A stretch of DNA of 64,000 bases from Leptodontidium sp. MPI-SDFR-AT-0119 (Eukaryota; Ascomycota; Leotiomycetes; Helotiales; Leptodontidiaceae): contig JAHLEZ010000002.1 of NCBI GenBank assembly GCA_020726505.1, positions 2,170,001 to 2,234,000 of the forward strand, in the 5' to 3' direction. Positions 43,437-58,800 of this stretch are shown here, one piece after another. Under the pieces are notes generated by a model that worked only from the letters and a program-made list of their open reading frames with translations, was not told where the DNA came from and made no database searches. A program made the translations under genes and the position numbers. Position 1 is the first letter of the stretch; each line of letters starts with the position of its first letter.

Positions 43437-44446
43437 GTTGAGAGGTTTCGATGATTGAAAGGAGATTGAGAAGGGCTTGAGAAAAATTGAAAACAAGCTG
43501 GAGGCACTCTTGATGGGGAAGATGCTGTTGAAACGTGGTTAACCTGGTCTAAACCTTCCTTCATATAGGCTTCTTCAGAAACTCTCGTCCCCAAGACTCC
43601 TGAATCTAAGCCTCCATATCGAGCGGTGAACTTGAACGCTGCGAGCTGATTACGGATATGATTCCCGCTGACTGCAGCGTCAGCGTCTCGTTCTTGACAC
43701 TGTTGATCGTCGTGTTCGGTGAGTATAGGATCGGTCTGGTGTTGTACATCGTGGGGGTTGAGGACATGGAGAAATTCGTATTCTTGGTGGGCGCGAGGGA
43801 TCCCTCGGTTGAAACCAAATGCAGACTAGGAAGCCTTGTCCCGATCTGAACGTTGGTGAGGGGCGGAGCCAATAGAGATCTGGAAGACTGTCACCAAGAG
43901 AAACCTTCAGCAATTTTGACACCGACAAGGAGAAGAAAGTTCAGGATTCGGGCTTGGAGACGTTTGTTCTTCAGGCTTCTAGTGGCTTGGCCATTCTTTG
44001 AGTTGGTCTAAGATGACTCGCGTAGAGTTTATAGTGGATTCTCTGATCATCGCGTGAAACTTCGGACGTCTTCTCCGATTTCTTGCTTGCAACAGTTTGA
44101 ATATTTACTTTTCAGAAGATAAAAAACCGACGTCTCGTGGTCAGGCGGTGACGAGTAAAAAAATCGGCCACATTGGCGGTGTGAACAATGCGGACAAATG
44201 GAAATTACGAGATAAGGCCTTATCTAGAAGTAACAAGGGAAACATGAAGGATAAGAATCGATGTAGAAGAGATTACTTTTTATTTTAGGATCGAAGCGAA
44301 TGAAGCAATGGGGTTGAGCAAGAGATATTGTCCTTGGTCGTCAGGTCAACTCGGCAAGCCTGCAGGAACGTGAATAATCGCACTGCAGCTGGCATGAGAG
44401 AAGCTCATTCGTCGTAGCATTATTAGAAACACTCCTCTGTAATTAT
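43437..44446. other. 1-kb gene-free region
   Basis: Contains the sugar-transporter promoter and only short frames. A frame of 60-90 codons occurs on each strand around 43600-43930 but neither shows a domain, and they overlap each other. Confidence 0.35.
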
Positions 44447-45034
44447 TCAGCAGTTTATTTCTCTAGGCTCGCGATGACATAACTGACTTTGAGCCCCCAT
44501 ACTCGTATATCTTGCATGACATGGTCCTTCCATTGATCCGTCGGAGTTTAGCGAGATGACCCCTGGAATTTGCAAACCCCACGATGTCACCTCACTTAAC
44601 TCGAACCGCATAGCGTTGTAATTAAATGCACATATTCCTTCGTAATACAGTAACTTTCGCCGAAACATCTGCTCAGAACTAGTCCCTGGCATTTGCTCCA
44701 CCTGTTGCTCAGCCCTTCCTCGAAGTCCGTAGTCATAGATGAAACAAGTAGCTACAAAGATCACAGGACATATTTTAGCGTATGGAAGGGATACAAAATG
44801 TAGTCTCATCATATATACCTCAGAAGTCATGATCGTATCTGCGTCTGATAGGCCGAGTGTTGGCAAAAAAGTAGGCTGGTGTGTGGACTGAGAATTATTA
44901 AGGGCTTTCTTGCCTCCTTGTCCTCCCACAGCCAGAACGTAGTCCAACGGTCCCTCGTCTAATCCTGTTCCCAGCTTAAGAGATCTACCTGTCAGTGCCG
45001 CAATGCACGAAGTGTTGTCACGAGATTGTAGCAT
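44447..45034 (-). CDS. Hypothetical open frame, doubtful
   Basis: An ATG-started frame of 195 codons. It has one hydrophobic stretch (about residues 81-98, around ICPVIFVATCFIY) and scattered cysteines. No motif is recognised and composition is mixed, so it may be spurious or part of a spliced gene. A donor-like GTAGAT lies near its start. It lies 0.3 kb downstream of the CHAT gene on the same strand. Confidence 0.25.
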   Translation of the reverse strand: MLQSRDNTSCIAALTGRSLKLGTGLDEGPLDYVLAVGGQGGKKALNNSQSTHQPTFLPTLGLSDADTIMTSEVYMMRLHFVSLPYAKICPVIFVATCFIYDYGLRGRAEQQVEQMPGTSSEQMFRRKLLYYEGICAFNYNAMRFELSEVTSWGLQIPGVISLNSDGSMEGPCHARYTSMGAQSQLCHREPREINC

Positions 45035-45330
45035 CTATTACCTAAGCCGAGAGAGCTGTGTCGCATAAAGCTCCTGTGCTCCAAATAATTTCATATTTGT
45101 GATTTGGGAAAGTTTTTAGACGGAATGTCTTCATATCTGAGGAATTCAGGATTGAGCTTTGAAACAGAACCAATCAATGTCACATAAACGGTATATTCAC
45201 AATGTTATGTAATTGATACCCGAGCCGAATCACTCAATAAAAGGCTGCATCGTCATATACACGTCTTTGGTCTCGAGAAAACAAGAGAAATGTGCCAATT
45301 GACCACGCAAAGTCACCCTACCAGCCGAAC

Positions 45331-48300
45331 CTACTGCGTTTTACATACTTGTTCCAAGCTCTCATCATCATTCCCCTCATCCTCCTCCTCAACCGCACGT
45401 CCTTTCCCTTTACTATCATCCTCATGCTCACTCTCAATATCCACAACATCAACCGCCTTCCCAGAAAGTATATCCTCCCTAAGTTCCTCACTTAACCCCC
45501 CCTCCTCGCCAACACCCCTCATAACCCAACTACCCCACAGAACGAAACTCGCCCAATGATACGGACTAGCCTGCTCCTCCTCAACATGGCACTCCAATCT
45601 CTCCTCCAAGTTCCTCTTCCTCTTACAGACATTCCTCTGACAAGCGCGCATCTCGAGGATTGACTTTCGAAATGCACCAGCGACGTCGATCAGCGCTTTG
45701 CTTTTCTGCTCAACAAATGTCCCGTGGTAGAAGTGGGCTGAGAAGCGCGATGCGTCAGAAGTCTCGAATTGCCAGAGGGTGGCGACGATAGAAGAGGCGC
45801 CTGCTGCGAAGAAGGCGGAGAGGAGGCCGAGTGCGTCGTCTGAGGGGGAGATGTGTTGCTGGCCGGAGCGGCAGCCCATCATGACGACGAGCTTGGCGCG
45901 GATTCGGGTCGCGAATGCGTCTTGGAGATTGTAGGTATTGGTGGGTCGGTCTTGCCGTAGATGGACGAAAGGGTTGATACTTCGTTGAATGGGGGAGGTT
46001 GGGGAAGTGGAGGTTTCGGGTTCAAGCTGAAGGTGCTGCTTGATGCCTGTTTCGTTGACGTGGGCGTGGAAGTGGAGGATGTCTGACTGGGACATGTTGG
46101 AGGAGAAGGCCGAGTGTGTAAGTGATGCACCGGAAATAATACTTGATGTTATATCAACGGTTGAGAGTTGCGTTGAGATGTTGTGAAGTGAGTCTTTGAT
46201 ATTCTGTTCTTCTTTTTCGGCGTCGGCGCTTTCGGCTCCCCATCGCCCAAAGAGGGCCGCAGTGGATGGTAGAGAGTTGTTAGACTCTATAGCCCGCAGA
46301 ATACACTCCTTCAAAATGAGGTTGCTCGGAGTGTAAACAATAGGATGAAAATCTATGATTGGCTTGTCATCTCTGTCTGCATATGGTAGAGCATGTAATG
46401 GAATCGAATGCAATTCTTGAGAAGGTGAGAAGACCAGTAAATCCCCATTCGTGCACGATTCTGCGATAGCACGGACTAGAGGGTAAAGTGGCTTAAATAT
46501 TTCTGAAGATGCCAAGGTTTGTGGAAGAAGCCTCCCAGCAACTTGTAGATGTTTTCTGACCCATTCTTCGACCATGGACACCGCGCAGTCGGGGATCAAT
46601 TCCAAGATGCATATCTTCTGCTTCGTGACATTGTATCCAGTGATCAGGAAGTAGTGGTGATATTTCATCCAGTCAATCAGAATCAAATTTGATGTTGACC
46701 CTTGCGTGAGTTCGGATACCGAGGCCAGGGAATGGAAATCCTCTGGAACAACTTTGAGTGTTCGGTGTCTATGATCAAGGAGGGGCTGCAGAGTGGGATG
46801 ATCTAACATCTTTCCCTCCAGATCCTGTAGTCGGTTATCTCCCATGGCTTGCGGTCCCTCCTTGATGAGTCGCTGTTCCTCCTGATAGAGTTTCAGTGCA
46901 CTTGGATCCGCTTCAATTGCCTCGAGGTACCGAGCGGGCACATGACTCGAAAAAGACTGACGATACAGAATATTGGCTTTGTATCTCTGGATGAAGGTGC
47001 AGAGCGCTGATCCAGCAGGTTTCTGTTGAAATGGTTCCAGATCACTGAGAAGATAGCAGAATTCGATTACCAATTCACGATTCTTGCGTGGGATAGGACT
47101 TGAGGCAAGGTACGTCAAGTTCTGGCTGGCTTCATATGGAGATGCCATGACGAGGCGCTGTGCTGTCTTCATGCTGTGTTTGGTCAGCACTTTGGCAGAC
47201 TCATAATATTTCGAATTCCAGATCCACATTGAAGGCTGGAAAAATAGCTTATGGCGAACGGAAGGGTGTAGATATGAAAAGACTTACACCAAAATATCGG
47301 TCATCATCATAGGTGCCATCGCATCTTCTTGCAAGTTGATGACAGTAACAATTTCTCGATAGACATAATCATCAAGATCTTCAATTCTTCCACCAAGGCT
47401 CTGCCACCTTTCATCGAGGAGCAGCTTTCTCGCTCTCCCTTCCGCAACTACACTCCGAAGTAAGTCAACGTTCGCTTCACAAACCCTCATCTGGGCCCCA
47501 GCCAATTTACGAATAGCAAGGAACTTGCTTGCTGCACTCTTCAAGAGAGCTCGACCAGCCGGAACGACGTGCATCCAGTGCTCGGGATCTTCTTCGCCTA
47601 GAAGTGTCATGAGTTTTCCAGCTTTGTGACGGAACGTCGCTAAGCTTAGGAAGTCTTGTGAGTGTGTGGTTGATTGGCCGATCGCGTAGATGCGAATCGC
47701 CAGTTCTTTGTTGCAGGCGTACGTTGCGACTGCTGCCAGGGCGAAGGCAAGTTTGGGGAGGACAGTATGTGCGAGGTAAGTTGGGAGGGCTTCGTAAAGC
47801 GCAAATGCTAAGCGGAGATGGGCGATCATGTAGTCAATCAGACTTGATGGGTACTTTTTTGGGATCATTTCGCTCGCTCCTTGATTTTCTCTACCAACCC
47901 GGCCAGCAAGGTTGGGAATGAAAAGCGCAGCGTCGATAAACCGATCGATTTCGTCGCATCGGGCTTGGGCTGCTTCCCATCTATCGTATGATTTTGGCGT
48001 TAGCCATCCAGGCCACAGAACTGCCAGTCCTTTGAGCGTCTCTTCAGGATTGGAGGTATTATTTGAAACTGCTTCTGAGTAGACATGTAACACATTCAAC
48101 ATCGCACGCTGATGGCTTTCGACATCTCCTCGTTGGGCTGTGAGCGATAGGTGAAGGAGAGAGTTGAGTGCTGCCTCGAAGAAATTTCCTACGGAGAGAT
48201 ATGCACGACTGAGGTTGAAAGATGCGAGAACAACTAGAAGGCTGCTGTGGACAGCGACTGATTCATCGTTCGTAATGACTCGTTCAGCATCATTAATTGA

Positions 48301-51052
48301 AGCGACCGAAAGGCTGTCGCCAGCATACTTGCGGAGGTTCCACCTCTGATACATGATACTGTCACCGGCTTCTTTGGAAAGTTCACGGAGCGATGATCGT
48401 TGGAATAGTTCCCAGTCATATGCTGGAGATCCATCAATGGCATAGGTCACATTGTATCGTCGAAGCTGGCGTAGTCGTGTGAGATCGTTCCGTTGTCTCA
48501 ACGCGTCATATAGCGTTTCGACTTCATCAAAAGGGATAGATCTTCCTCTCATCTTTATCTCCAGAAGTTTGACATCAAACAGTCCAGCGTGGGGCGGGAG
48601 ATCTGACAGATCGCTGAGTCTTTGATAAGCCGATGCTGCCAAAATGGCCATCAAAGAAGCCAATTGAACTTCACCGTTCTCGCTACGAATTTCGGCTTCA
48701 AGCAAGGTGGTTGCAGCCAAAGTATCGGGAGCATAAGTCTTTGCATCTATCATGACAGTTGATGACGTGAACTCAGCAATCATTGGTAATGCGACTGATG
48801 CTGTATGGGCATATTTTGCCATGCTGAAGGCATCCTCTGTATCGAAATACTGGTCACGGACTGTTCTTTTGAGCATCTCTAGTTCGGTCAGGAGCACCTC
48901 CCATGCAAGCGGAGCAAGGCCACTGCTGCAAGGCATGCTAGAGAGACCTTGCCTAATTGACTTCAAGCGGGCAAGACCTGCGTCTCGAGACATCGTATGT
49001 TCGAGATCTCGACAAGTGGCAAGGACAATTTTGTGGTAGTAGAGCTCCAAATAGACCTGATCTGTCAATAAATACCTCGGTTAAAAAAGGAACTGGCAAT
49101 GCTCACCAGTAATGAAGCATCTTCCCCCGCAGGATCCCAAGTGATCAAATGCTTCCCAAACAAATCGGCAGCCTCAGCCAATGCAGTCTCCCATCCTCCA
49201 CGCACAAAGCATCGGAGATAGCTCAATACCATACGAAGTAAAGCTCGAGCAATCGGACTAGATATTCGATCATCCTTAGCTAGTAGCATGGCAGGAGGAA
49301 AATTCCCAGCTCGTAATTGTGCTATCATTTCACTTATTCGAGCCTCCATGTCTACTGATTCCATTTTAGCCACACCAGATGAAAATGCCATCGCCTGTTG
49401 AAAGTAGCCTTGCTCTAGGTAGACACACTGCAGTTGGAGTGCAATGTGCACATCGTCATCGATTGTCTCATGCAGTGGTCGGAGTATTTCGATTGCTTCT
49501 TCATAGTTACCTCTGGCTCTGAGCTGTTGAGCTTTGTGTAGAGATTTCGCACTGGGGTGAGTTCGCGGCCACGGGATTCCAGTAGCCGAGCTCAAAGTTA
49601 GCAGATTATCTGCTGTCATTTCGGGCACCTATTGTAGAGTCAATTCTGCAGGAGACATGTCTTCACGGCCATTCTTACATTCTTGTAGCCGACCTGCCAC
49701 AACCTCTCTCGAATCAGATGATCCTTGGACAGAAATGAGTGCCAAGAAGGTTTCTATCTAGGTCAGCACTTGCATTGAGGAAACTAATGCCAGCTTACCA
49801 TCTTATCAAAATGACTCGAGAGATCACTCATCATGACTGGTGAAACTAAGTCATCATATCCCGGATGGTTCCCAAAAATGACGGAGAACATCGGCCATAG
49901 CCTATCCATCTCTCGGTAGGGGTCAAGTGTTGTGTCTGGCTTCAGTTTAGGGATATCTGGCGAAAGTGGTTCGCTATCGGCATGGCCCTGGCTACCTGAG
50001 GTATTTTCTTCTATCGTGTTGATGTGCAAACTGCGAAGCATTTGTGCAAGACTCGTGGATGTTCCTGAATTCGATGATAGCTCGTAGCTTGACGAGTCGG
50101 CGCGTTCTTCTACAGCATCATATAGCAGTCTACTCAATTTAGCCTGGTCGATGTAAGGATCTAGGACGGTCATGAACTGTATGGGAATCGTGTACGTGAT
50201 GTAGTCAACCATATTCGGCGCCAGACTAGCAGCGATAGATCTCCACCCCTCTGCCTCCCTCAAGGGAGGGATATCTCCCGGACCATAAAAGGTCACTCTC
50301 TGGTCATTGAACTTCTGAAGTTGCAACAACAAACCATTCAACTGGACCGAAGCACTTGCACTCTGTACCCGTGCATCGAGGAGAGGTTTCATGCTGACGA
50401 GGAGGAGTTCCCATTCCCCCCTTCCAAAGGTCCGCGTATACCAATCAACAGGATAGCCTTGCATTTCCATCAACATCATCCATTCTGGCGAGCCAATATC
50501 AGGGCTGGACTGCAATGCAGTGATTGTCTGGGCACGATTGAACTCGCGAACTTCCTGAAATCCAGCAAAGCAGTGAAAGAACCATGGGAAATACGAGAAG
50601 AACTGTTGTGAGGTTTTGGAGTTGCGGAACAATTCCAAGTGATCGAAATCGCTACCATCATAGACTGGTGCAGACAGTGGTCGAGTCGTGATCTGAACGA
50701 ATTTGTGATCTTTGTGATCTTCCTTCAACTTCGCGAATGCTTCTGTCTGTAGACAGTCGATGCAGATATAAAAGTCCTCGCATTGGACGCAATGTTGGAA
50801 ACACCAGTGGACCTGATCGAGGTATGGCTGGCCGGCCTTGTTTTCCTCGCATATCTTACAGACGATTGGAATCTTGAGTTGTTCCCATGGTTTGCATGAT
50901 TCAATGACTTTGACGAGATTGATGGTGTCTGCGTCTAGATTCTCTCGTAGGTCAGTCCTACTCCATCCTCCTGTTGCCCAGTATTTATTCTGCTGGAGGG
51001 GCTTCAGTTGTGGTCCTTCGCCGAGAGGGATGTCAGACTCGAAACGCTGCAT
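45331..51052 (-). CDS. ZZ-finger / TPR / CHAT-domain caspase-like protein
   Basis: Five exons (51052-49799, 49757-49679, 49612-49107, 49056-47290, 47235-45331) join in frame into 1,836 residues. A ZZ-like zinc finger lies at residues 65-116 (C65xxC68, C84, C88, C91, C97xxC100, H113, H116). From about 420 to 1,350 the protein is helical and TPR-like (for example KAQQLRARGNYEEAIEILRPL). The C-terminal third is a CHAT domain, a caspase/separase-clan cysteine protease. It has ILHFHAHV with the presumed catalytic His near 1594 and VVMMGCRSG with Cys near 1657, followed by GLLSAFFAAGASSIVATLW. An acidic tail ends the protein. TPR-CHAT proteins elsewhere act as proteases triggered by binding a target; CHAT proteases are known beside gasdermin-like pore formers in fungi. 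Here a beta-rich gene is divergently transcribed 1.07 kb away. Cytosolic location is likely. Confidence 0.85.
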
Positions 51053-52120
51053 TGTTGACTTGTATTGTATTGGAATGATGGATAATTATTAACTCTCAAG
51101 GAATTTGAGTCGGTGCTATGTCAGTCAAGGTTTGAATGAGGCTGCAGCTGGCGGAGGACTTGAGATATCTCTCTAAAATCTCAGCAGTTGCGATGCGACA
51201 GCGGAGAGAAGGTGCATATGGGGGCTGAAACTGTAGAAAGGTGAAATGGCTGTATGGCTGAAACTCGGACAGCGAAGGAAGAGGATGTATTTTAGATCCC
51301 CGAGGTAGTTTCTGACCTTTACAGAAAGAAGATACGTCAACCCGAAATGATAGAGGTGTTATTTGTGGTTGTGAGAGACCTGACCAACGATGAGCAACTT
51401 CAGCTAGGTGTCCATTTTCAAACGAGGGATAGATGACGAGGAAGAGCCGAGATCGATCTCTGGAACGCTCTTTACTGCCTTGAAGATATACTCACATTCA
51501 GCTCCGTCGACTTGCATGTATCAGTACTATTTTAATGACCTCTGATTATCTGAACATCGAGCGTGGGGCGGAAAGTCGTCGAAACGTGACCCTCAAAGCT
51601 CCGCTGCCTTACCTGTCAGTGATACAAAGGATCTGATCACAGCCTTTCCTGAATGCAGGAAGATAATTTAGTAGATATAAAGCCGTTCACTGTAGTGCCT
51701 TGGAGTTTTGGTCCATCTTGAGTGAAGAAGGAGATGAGTTGACACTCAGCTGCGGCTGAGCCACCTCTTGCAATGAATGACAAGTCCAGCCGAGGCCAAT
51801 CTGTCTCCGGCCCGCACCGATTTTAGCCGCCCTTTACATTCCATTTCTTCACTCACTCACTCACTCACACGAGTCAGTGAAGATATACTTCCCACCGCCT
51901 CCCACATTGTCCGTTCCACCTCTGGAGGAGGTGAGGTTAAATCAACCACCGCCAAGGTTTCGCGACGATCATCACCTTCTTCATCTCTCATCTAATCTAA
52001 TCTCAGAACTCCACATCGCACATCACCGTGGACGATCATCCCTCCCGTTGATCGTCCAACTATTGTACCCTGCCAAGATCCACCTCAAGTCCACAAAAGG
52101 GAGAATCCACAACCCACAAT
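51053..52120. promoter_or_regulatory. Bidirectional promoter between the CHAT gene and the beta-rich protein gene
   Basis: A 1.07-kb gap separates two divergent starts. It has no convincing frame. A CACT tetranucleotide repeat (51850-51868) lies in the leader of the rightward gene. Confidence 0.45.
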
Positions 52121-53331
52121 ATGGCCGACCTAAATCCAGAATCTAAAAACAACGACACATCTCCATCAACCAGCACAGATATCTCCAGCCCGGGCATGGA
52201 TATATCAGACTCCTCCCTCTTACCCTTCACAACTCAAGAAATCTCCCTCTCAGTCCTCGACGACCCGCACCAACTCAGCCACGGAGACACAGAACATATC
52301 TCCACCCAACCGTTCCGGAAATGCAGCATCAGTACGAAGATTACTGATTTGAGGCGGTGTTGGTTTAGGGATGGAAGGGTGGGAGGGGAGGGAAAGAGAG
52401 AAGCGTGTGTGATTGTTTTTGAGCTGGAGTTTGGTGATCAGATCAGAGGGAGTGGGCAGAGGATTACGGAGATGGGGGTTTGGGTTTTGGTGGAGGAGGT
52501 TGATGAGGAGGAGGGTGGTGGGACGGTATGTGGATGAAATGCTCTTCTTTCTTTTTCTTTTTCGCATAAGAGCATACATTGCACTTCTCATCTCATAAAA
52601 AGAAAAATTTCTCTCTCTTTCTTTTTCTCTCATTTGGGTTTGAAAAATCAAGTTGGGGATAGGATAAGATGAGACGAGATGGGATGAGATGAGATGAAAT
52701 AAGACACGACAGGACAGAATCCAAGCTAACATCTCAATACTAGAATACTCCATCTCAACCCACCACCATCACCCCCATCCACCCAGTCCCCTCCCCAGAC
52801 CTAGCAATCAAAGCCATCTACCCCCGGAGCTTAACCGGCTCCCTCACCGAACTCAACAAAAGCACCACCTTCTCCGCCGAGCTCAACCCATCCGCCAACG
52901 GCTTCTCAGCAGGCACAGTCGGAATCAGCCGATCATCCGCACACGTCGAGCCGCACTGGGCGACCTACACGTCCAGCACAGCGGGCTCGCAGGGCGTGAA
53001 GTTGAATCTGACCGAGAACGAGGTGTTGCGGAGTGGCATTCCGGCGAGGCTGAGAGTCGCGGTGTTGATGCAGACGGATGGGTTGCCGTTTGATGTCGAG
53101 ATTAGGTTTAAGGGCGCGGCGAAGAGTTGGGGCGTTAAGGTTGGGGGGAAGGTGGCGGTTAGTGTTGGGAGGAGGTATCTTTGGTTTAGAGGAGGTAATG
53201 GGGAGGAGAAGGGGGTGGAAGGGGGAAAGGGAGAGGTGAGGTTTGATGAGGATGCTGATTCCGAGGGGTTTAGGGAGTGGGTTAGGAGTAAGACGGGGAA
53301 TGCGTGGGCGGAGGGTGTGGAGTGGGAATGA
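52121..53331 (+). CDS. Beta-rich protein of unknown family beside the CHAT gene
   Basis: Two exons (52121-52525 and 52744-53331) keep one frame and give 330 residues. The first 60 residues are Ser/Thr-rich and disordered. After that the protein alternates hydrophobic and polar residues, as beta strands do (ACVIVFELEFGDQI, ITEMGVWVLVEEV, TTFSAELNP). A conserved-looking core follows: VKLNLTENEVLRSGIPARLRVAVLM. I have a general recollection of fungal hypothetical proteins with a similar 'ENE..SGIP..LR.AVL' core, but no name or function. The 218-bp intron is long and contains a GATGA-type repeat, and another acceptor is possible. It has no signal peptide or clear membrane helix. Divergence from a CHAT protease makes it a candidate substrate or partner. 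Confidence 0.6.
52645..52715. repeat. GATGA/GATAA-type imperfect repeat in an intron
   Basis: About a dozen imperfect copies of GATGAGAT, GATAAGAT and related units lie inside the intron of the beta-rich protein gene. This may make the intron length variable. Confidence 0.6.
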
Positions 53332-53643
53332 GGAAGTTGTAGTTGTTGTGCGCGTATGCACTGTCTGGGGTAGAGCAGAGGTTGGAATATGGTGAGTGAG
53401 TGAGTAGGCGAAGTAGGTTCAAAGTTTGCTCTTAAATTGCGTCGCTGTTTTTGCTGATAGGACTCCGTTCGGAAGAATACGACTCGCCACTAAGTACAAA
53501 AACGAATTGGTATATGGACATCAACAACACTATTTCTCTCCTCTCCGCCCCTCCCACTTCACCACCTCCCACTCACTCAATACCCTTCTATCTCCCCACC
53601 ACCCCTGCCAAAAACCCTACAGGAGTAAAGGTAAAGGATATAC

Positions 53644-55840
<2,197 letters not shown>

Positions 55841-58800
55841 TGCATGTGATTGATCTAATTACCAAAAGAGAGCAGAGAGATAGACCGAAGCGGTTGCTAT
55901 ATGGGGAGTTACCCCGAGTAGAAGATCTCTACTCTAGATGTGGCACTACGGCTGTCAGCTAGAAGGAGTCTGGCACATGGCACGGTAAGGTATCAGGTTC
56001 GTTCAGATGAGGGGTTCCAGAGGCAAGGAAGTGGTGGCGGATTGATGTGCGTTAGACGTATGCAGCAGTGGTACAGTAGGGCGGTGGTGAAATAGTAGTG
56101 CATCTGGAGCGGATGCAATTGGCAGGGGAAGTGGAAGTGAGAGTAGAGGTGGAAGTTGAACGGTGTGGCATGGGCATGGATTGGTACGGCATGGCATGGC
56201 ATGGCCTGGGTATGGGTTGGCGGGCGTAGTTCTCGGCGATACTAGACGCCACGCCCACCTTGTCAGGTTCAAGGATCCAACAGGACGGAACGCCGTCCGC
56301 TGTTAGCTCGGGTCGGAGGAGGTGGAGGCTTGGTATCCTTGTTAAATAAAAGGATTTTTTATTTTATTTTTATTGATTCGTTTTTTTTTTTGGACTGGTC
56401 GGTTGGTTCTTCGGAATGTCTCCCTTTACAGTCAGGAGGCTGGAGGGTTCTTGATATCTTGGCATTGTTGTCTTGTTTGATGTGTTTCTGTGTTTCTGTG
56501 TTCCATGTGTTTTATGTATGTGCATTATGTATTCTGGCTGCAATTGGAGCCAATTGAGTGTTGTTTTGATAGCCAAGTACATGTGCTGCTGCTCCTTGAA
56601 ACCTTGTCGATACCCTACAGAGTACAGAGTACAACATGTAGTGCATCTCTGACAACTACCCGCAGGTGTCACATGTACTGCACCTCAATTCCTCCCTATC
56701 TCTTTACCTGCCCGCGTACCTGTGCAGCCGCAAAAGCAGAGATTTCCGGGACTCCAGTCGGGGAGAAGGAGGAGGATAAAAGGGAATCAAGTGATACTCT
56801 TCGTATTATCGTATGACAGTGAGAAACCCAACATTTTTGTCCCATTGTCCGTAGCGTGTGTATGTGTACAGTAAGTAGTGTACCCGCATAACATCGGAGA
56901 GGACTTGATGGGAGACAAAAGCCAATGGCATGGAGTAGAAATTTACTACTTCTCTTGTCGGGTCTGCCAACATATCTTGGAGTCTCCATGATTATTCGTA
57001 GGCATCTCCACTTATAGGATGCACATGTCTGGTTTTGACGTGTCCGGGTCAGACGGTAAGAATTACTGGATCTTGTTTGTTGGTGAGAATGGTTGGATAA
57101 GGTAGTGCTGTGCCTCCGGACCGAGGGCTTGGGATAGGACTGGAGTTGCCGAGGGATGAGAAGTGAGAAGGAGGGGTGGAAGGAGAGGAAAAGAGCGAGG
57201 AGAGGCTGGAAGGTGATAGGATAAGATAGGAGCTAGAAGAGGGATTTGTTTGTATCAAATGGGATGACAAGGAAGGGGCATATTTAGGTAATAATACCTA
57301 CGGAGGTAGGTGGATAGCCAATGGAGAGAAGCCTGGAGAGGAAAGGGTCGGGAAGAGGAGGTTGGAGAAGAGGATGCTGTTGCTGTTGCGGTCACAATTG
57401 CAGTGCTCCCTACCTAGCAAGCTAGTCATCTCAAGAGGGACGAGACAGTCGAAAGTTGCTGTAAACTTTAGTCGGGAGGTACCCAGGTACAGTACAAGAG
57501 AGAGTTGAGATGAAAAAGTCGAGGTTCGAGGGTCTGCTCTGAGTGAGACGGTGGACGGACGTTGAAAGTACCGGCGGGGCACAAGTACGGCGTTCGTCGG
57601 CATCAACACACTGGAGTGTCTGTTAGTCGGTCAGCGCCCTGCAATTGCAACAATTGACTGCCCATCCTTCCTCCCTGTATTCCACTCCTGGTGATAATGC
57701 CATGTGAGGAATTTACGCCTTTCTTTTACTTACACCTTACGGCACCTAAATCTACCTTGGTACCCAGAGAGGCTAGGTCCTCCGAAAACCAGACCCACCC
57801 CAACCCCGGATCGGCACAGCGGGGGAAAATCTTCGCCACTAACTGCCACTAACTGCCACGAACTGCCCCTGGGATGCCCTTATTGGGCCTGAAAAGCCGG
57901 AGACTAAGTTCGATGCCCCACACCAAGTGCCTCCCCCAGGTGAGGGGTTCTCCTCGCTAAGCAGCCACATCGCGCCACGCTGTAAGCCTCTTTCTCTTCT
58001 CTTCACTTCCATCAATTCAAACCGCCTCGGCCAAAGACTCACTCACTCGCTCACTCACTCACTCACGGCATACACGAGGCTGAAGGTTGTGGTCTCGAAA
58101 GACAGTGCAGGATGTACGGACCTCTAGTCACTTACTGTGGTGGCTATTCGCCGCACTCTGGCCAGCGCCAGCAGACCTAGCAGACATGTGTCTACCGAGG
58201 ACGTACTACACTGCAGTCTCTCTGTTTGTCAGTCTAGATCCCCTACCTCCGTATGCATGCAATTGCTTGCATGCATGCATTGTCTGCGACTTAGTTATTC
58301 CCGATCTCCTCCCCGCTCCCTGCTCTAGCTACGCCCATCCTGATCCTTCGGGAACCCCGGCCTTCCTTCTATGGACGAACCAACAGCTGGATTGGATTGG
58401 GTTGAATTCTCTAGCTGCAGCCTCCCTTGGTCTGTTCCGCTATTGGACAGGGCAGCACAAGACAGCTTCCATTGCCTTAGTACGGCATCGGGTAGTTCGT
58501 TCGGGACAAGGCAGTAAGTAAGTGACTTAGCTCGGCTGAAAATCCAACGGCTTCTGTGTGCGTGCGTAGGAGGGAAGAAGTGGAAGGGGGATGCGAGGGA
58601 GCGGGGAACCTCACGCAATTGGCTAATAAGGTACTAAGTACTTTTCTTCGAGCTTTGCTTTCCAGCCTGCCCTGCCCTGCCCTGCCTTTCTCATGCTTCT
58701 TACTACCGATCCTATGCCCTACGTAACTTCCTTGGCAAGCCGGCATACGCCCGTGGACAACCCCCTTTCCCTTTCCCTTGCCCTTGCCTCTTTTATCACA

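Noticed and set aside
43606..43928. Overlapping frames between the sugar transporter and the CHAT gene
   Set aside because: Frames on both strands of similar length and no recognisable family; most likely chance.
52250..52753. 167-codon minus frame across the intron of the beta-rich protein gene
   Set aside because: Composed of the repeat region and antisense of the exon, with no start context or motif.
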